The notes under the pieces: generated by a model
What the model was told of the DNA's origin: nothing
Databases searched by the model: none
Seen by the model: only the letters and a program-made list of their open reading frames with translations
Assembly: GCA_003255065.1 (NCBI GenBank)
Contig: QAOA01001066.1
Location: 1,915,397 to 1,979,396, forward strand
Length of the DNA: 64,000 nucleotides
Direction of reading: 5' to 3'
From: Cercis canadensis
Taxonomy: Eukaryota; Streptophyta; Magnoliopsida; Fabales; Fabaceae
In this document: positions 59,637-64,000 of the stretch, one piece after another
Layout of the letters: every line of letters begins with the position of its first letter
Numbering within the stretch: the stretch's first letter is position 1
Made by a program: the position numbers and the translations under genes

Positions 59637-61101
59637 ACTACCTTTCTCGTAAGAACGATCATATAATATTTAGCTTAGCTGCTTGGGAACTTGATCCATG
59701 CAAGTTAATGATTTTAATTTTATAAAAATTTTCATGCACTTGTATTTTGATAAATAATAGGGACTAGTAAAATACTAGTGATTTTTTCACAACATCAAAA
59801 TGAGTTGAGATGTATTTTAGTTTGGCTGTCACCGTAGTTAATAATTTCCAAATGATGTAACTGATAATTTCTAAATCTTCGAAATATAATTTTACCCATT
59901 ATTTTTTTTTTCTTTCACCATTTTAATTTTTCCCATATTTTCTCCACCGGACCCATCATTGAGTATATTAATCGGTCTCCTTGTTTGAAATGCATATCTG
60001 GGATGCATGCTTGATCCATTTGTCACCTACTAATAGTAATTTCTTGCCTGATATCATCTCCGTGTAAGCTCTTATGGCATCTGCCTTTCTACGCATATAT
60101 TAAAATTTCAGTTTTGCAATTGCATGAACCAAGAAAAGAAATCAGTGTTGAAGTACAGAAGCTACAATAGGTGAAGACTTTCTGTGCTTCACAGTTGAAG
60201 AAATTTTTTAGTTTAGAAAATAGAAAGCTGAAGAATTTATCACAAATCACGAGAGAAAAAGCAAAAATGTGAAAATCCATGGAGATGACTCTAGTTTTAC
60301 AGAATTTTAATATTGTTTTAAAATGAATATACATTTTTTTTTTTAGAATTCGTATCAAGAAATCTGCCTTTCACTCAATTCCCTTTATTGCAAACAATTA
60401 TTCTTTATTAAATTCCGTTGAAAGTAAAATAATACTGAGAAGCCTCCCCTGAAATAATAATGAGAAGCAAACACAACAAGGAGCGTTTCCCACTCGATAT
60501 TATACCCGTCCGAATTCAAGATTTCACCAAATTATATTTTCTAAGTTTTAAGAAAAAAAAAAAAAAAAAGTTAAATAAGCGACTGTGAAATAGAATAAGC
60601 ATCGAATATTATTGTCCATCTAATTTACAATATAAATATTACATAAATCATAGCTCTTCTTCATGCCGAAATACATTATATTATATAAGAAATAAAGACA
60701 AGAACATTGTCATACTCATGGAATTCGTATTCTATAAAATAATATTATTCTCCTTTTAAATGCATGATTATTTTGATTTTCAAGACAAACGTATTCTTCT
60801 CAAATTAATATACAGAAGCTGAGGGCATATTTCTAGAGAAGCTGACTAAAAATTGTTCCATCGGTTTTCCTTTTTTGTACAAATGGCGAAGAAGCCCAGA
60901 TTTGAGAAACGTATACAGGAAAGAGAGACCCGTTCGGAATGTACCCCTCAAGTCAGTTAAAGGGAAAAAAGCTTATTTTGAACAAATCTCAAGGACAAAA
61001 TGATCATACCTTAACAGGGTAACATTAGCAAGATCCAATGAGATGAGGTGAGCCCTCAGACTCCAGTTCCAAATTTAAAATCAGAAATGGAGGCAAACAG
61101 T
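59637..61101. other. Intergenic between convergent genes
   Basis: AT-rich 3' flanks of the plus-strand unknown gene and the minus-strand TKI1-like gene. The 89-codon minus frame at 60089-60358 has no family match. No gene called. Confidence 0.5.
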
Positions 61102-64000
61102 TTATCGAGCCTCAACCGTTGATGATGGTTCCTTCTTGTCCAAGCCAAAAAAGGAGCAATTCTGAAATGTATCAAGGCTGCTGGCTATCAGGCGATTCAA
61201 ACCACTAAGACTGTCACTTAAAATTAGATCTTCGCTATGGTACTTCGTGGATGATATATCCAGATCCAATGGTCCCAAAGAATCAGGCTGCAACATAATA
61301 CAAAAGAAAGATGAGGGGGCGATTTTTTTTATTTTTTATTTTTTTAAGTTTTATTCACTTATTACTTTGACTCATAGTTCATAGTGAAACCATGTCCTAA
61401 GGGTTTACAAATGCACATGCTATGCCTCACCAAGAAGAACTGGATTATGAAAAGAAGCATACCCAATACATATCTGCTAGCGCACTGAAATCCTTCGTTG
61501 AATGATCCTGGATTTCTGCATCAGACTGACAATCATCCATTTGGTCTGTCGGAGCAATATCATCAACAAGCATCTCTTCTTCAGGTGACTGCTGCTGTAA
61601 AAATTATAAAAATTAAATCTTTATTTATATTTGCATGCAACTATAAGCCAGAGATAACAAAAACTAGGAAATACTACCTCAACAAATTTCACACAGCACT
61701 CGGACCTTCTTCCAGAAACCGGTTTGTGAGATTCTATAGAGGTAATGGGAGATAACGAAGGACCATTTTCATGAGGAATAGGATCCTTTTTAAATAAGAA
61801 TGCGTCACATGTTTCTTCAGCATCCCAGATGGAAGATGTGTGGGATGCCAAAATCAGTTGATGTCCCATCTTGTCTTGATGTCTAGATATGTGAGCAGCA
61901 ATAGCAGCATCAAACGAATCACTGCAAAAAGGAATTTGCTGAAGGCCTTGACAATTCTCAGCAATAGGCAGATCAATGCGATTATCTTCTAGATCTTGGG
62001 AAAGTAGGTCCCCAATGCTAATATTGGTAAGGCTGTCTGCCCACTCACCAGCTGATAGTCCAATTCCATTGCTTAATCTCAACTCATCCTGAATACATAC
62101 AAGGAAATTAAATTCCAAAAGAATGGTGGCCATATGGATATGGAACTTTGCCACTTCAAGGCCCTCGGTGACAGACAAGGTAAAAATCTCCGATCATACC
62201 TTTGACCATAGATTGCTAATAAAACAAAAAACAAGCAATGAGAAATGGACAATTACCATGTCTTCTATTTGTCTTGACAGAGTTCTATTCCCGTCCTCCT
62301 TTCTACGCCATGACACATTGGGTGTAGGATCACAAGACTCCTTAATGCTTGAATTCGGGTAAAAACTGTTATTTCTTGTATTAGGCACATCAGTTTTAGT
62401 ACCGGGAAAAGCATGGTTTCTGGTCACAGATGTTACTAGATCTTCCCGGTAATCCATGGAATGATTTATAGTAGATGCAGCAGAGAGAGGCGATGAATCC
62501 ACAATCTGACTCTTCATATTACCCGTGTTAATGTTGGACTCTCCAAGCATGCAGCTGGATGCTATAGGCACTTGCATATTTAGCGACCGAAGTTCACTAT
62601 TGGAAAACCAACCATACCTTCACAAAAATGTGTAAATATTAAAAAGTTGACTATTTAATCAATAATTTCAAAATATCTATATAACAATGAAGTCGAGAGC
62701 AACAGGTAACAGAGGTACCTTAAACGGAATACCGGCGGACTTCCAATCATTCCATATACATCTGCTGCACTAAGATTAGATTCCTGTGTCCATATCTGAG
62801 AAGTAACCAAGTTTTCCCTTTGAATACCATAAGGAAAAAGCAGTAACTCTCCAATTGCTATGGTTGAATTACCCCATTTACGGTTTAGATGTTCCAGAAT
62901 TGATGATATCTTCTTTCGAGTACTAAGAGTAAGCTCCAGGTATGGATTATGCTTATCCTGTACAAAGTTGAAAAACAGTCAATATTCTAGCATTTCATAA
63001 ACAATTTTAAATTCCTACAGTTAGAACTCATTGGTTTCTTTCATACTCACCATTTCCAAGGCTCTTCGTGTATGATCATCAATTGGGAATAACTGGAGCT
63101 TAAGTTTCTTATTACTCTGAAGCTGTAAATTGTTATCAACAAAGTGATTTTGTGGAAATGTGGGCAAATGGGGTGGCACATTAACAACAGGATCAGGATA
63201 TTTTTCTCCTGGAATGAATATGGAAGGATCAGTGTGAAGTCAAAGATCTCTGGATTGTAATCATTTCGGAAGCAAGGATCGGGTAAAGCTACCACAGTAA
63301 GGACTACCTGGGAACTCTTGGTCGTGTTCATGTTCTACCTCTTTAACAGTGGCAGCCCGCTCCAAATGCTCAGCAGCATCTGCAACTAAAGAAACCCCAG
63401 CTATTGCGGCCTTCTCCCATTTTTTATACGAAGCTGCTGTGATCATACCTGCTGGCAACCCGTGACAAGAAGACGTATATGAACAAAAACACAAACATAT
63501 GGAAATTTCCTTTTCATGAAAGGAAAAAGTAGTCTAATGAAGAGAAAATATAAAAGATACAAGAGGAAAATATAGAAAATCACCTGGTTTCTTTCGCTGC
63601 CTTGAAGGTTTTCTGGTAATTGAATCGCCCTTGGTGTTATTATGGTTGACACCCATGCTCACATTGCGCTTCGCAGGTGCTTTTGAAGATCCAAGTTTTT
63701 GGATATTTTGACTGTCAACAAGAACCAGTTTAACTGTCCGAGAATCAGTTCCTGATGCCCTACTTTGATTTGAGACAGTGCTAGGAATGGCATGTGGACA
63801 ATTTTCCCCCTGCAATGGTCGCTTCCGAACATTCTTCTTCCGGTCTTTCAAAAGTTGGTGCTCCTTCATGCCCACAAATATAGATCAGCCCCAGTACACA
63901 TTGAAGATATCAGTTTCATATAAAACAAAATATAACGATTGTCTTCACTAACCAAGGCTTCTAGAAATACTTTAAACCTTCGGGGCTTCAAGTGAAGCTT
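61102..64000 (-). CDS. TKI1: TSL-kinase interacting protein 1-like, 3' part (5' exons beyond the right edge)
   Basis: Nine exons lie in the window: 64000-63953 (incomplete), 63863-63584, 63448-63308, 63208-63051, 62957-62719, 62617-62257, 62088-61678, 61594-61463, 61287-61102. They give 651 residues ending KKEPSSTVEAR. They read KLHLKPRRFKVFLEALEHQL, LKDRKKNVRKRPLQG, AGMITAASYKKWEKAAIAG-like, KLKLQLFPIDDHTRRALEM, YLELTLSTRKKISSILEHLN and SAGEWADSLTNISIGDLLSQ, the successive blocks of plant TKI1. The SANT/Myb domain that precedes LHLKPRRFK is outside the window. In Arabidopsis TKI1 was found as a partner and substrate of TOUSLED kinase, with a nuclear role in chromatin or cell division. No broken junction; the frame is kept at all eight introns. 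Confidence 0.88.

Overview
The window is nuclear DNA from a flowering plant. Genes are split by many GT-AG introns, intergenic DNA is AT-rich, and the proteins are typical of eudicots. Several proteins look rosid-like and would fit Citrus or a relative, but that is an impression from the sequence and was not tested by a search. Gene models below were built by joining open frames at GT-AG sites, and every multi-exon model keeps frame across all its junctions.

Layout. 1-0.75 kb: first exon of a nodulin-like (NFD4-type) MFS gene, minus. 1.8-2.2 kb: broken fragment of a wall-associated-kinase-like extracellular exon. 2.7-3.4 kb: small repeats. 4.6-5.9 kb: MED30, plus. 7.4-7.7 kb: orphan frame resembling phage-type RNA polymerase of plant mitochondrial plasmids. 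8.0-10.3 kb: non-specific phospholipase C (NPC2-like), minus. 12.1-16.8 kb: CBS-CBS-PB1 membrane protein, minus, 14 exons. 19.0-20.5 kb: two tandem DUF3339 microproteins, plus. 21.0-22.7 kb: two Tourist/PIF-Harbinger-like MITEs with TTA target duplications. 24.6-26.9 kb: MIKC MADS-box gene, TM8-like, plus. 27.9-30.7 kb: gamma-carbonic-anhydrase-like subunit of mitochondrial complex I, plus. 32.8 kb: MIR171 hairpin, plus. 34.1-45.0 kb: two tandem F-box/FIST_C genes, minus; the first carries a LINE remnant in an intron. 45.4-47.1 kb: degenerate repeats, tRNA-derived SINE-like segments and a 215-bp duplication across an N. 48.0-50.5 kb: SPL13-like gene with a miR156 site, minus. 52.2-52.4 kb: possible small gene. 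55.3-58.2 kb: SUMO-activating enzyme subunit SAE1, plus. 58.9-59.6 kb: unknown tail-anchored-like protein, plus. 61.1-64.0 kb: 3' part of TSL-kinase interacting protein 1, minus.

The order MED30 / CBSCBSPB / DUF3339 / gamma-CAL / F-box-FIST matches, from memory, consecutive Arabidopsis loci around At5g63480-At5g63520. The MFS, CBSCBSPB, SPL13 and SAE1 genes match the At5g505xx/506xx segment. The window therefore looks like one ancestral block whose genes were divided between two Arabidopsis segments. The genes do not form one pathway; they are housekeeping and regulatory genes. Two microRNA links stand out: a miR171 precursor and a miR156-regulated SPL. Four single N bases (29136, 35519, 46846, 51590) appear to mark contig joins. 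I found no convincing new multi-gene system; the most useful leads are listed as findings.
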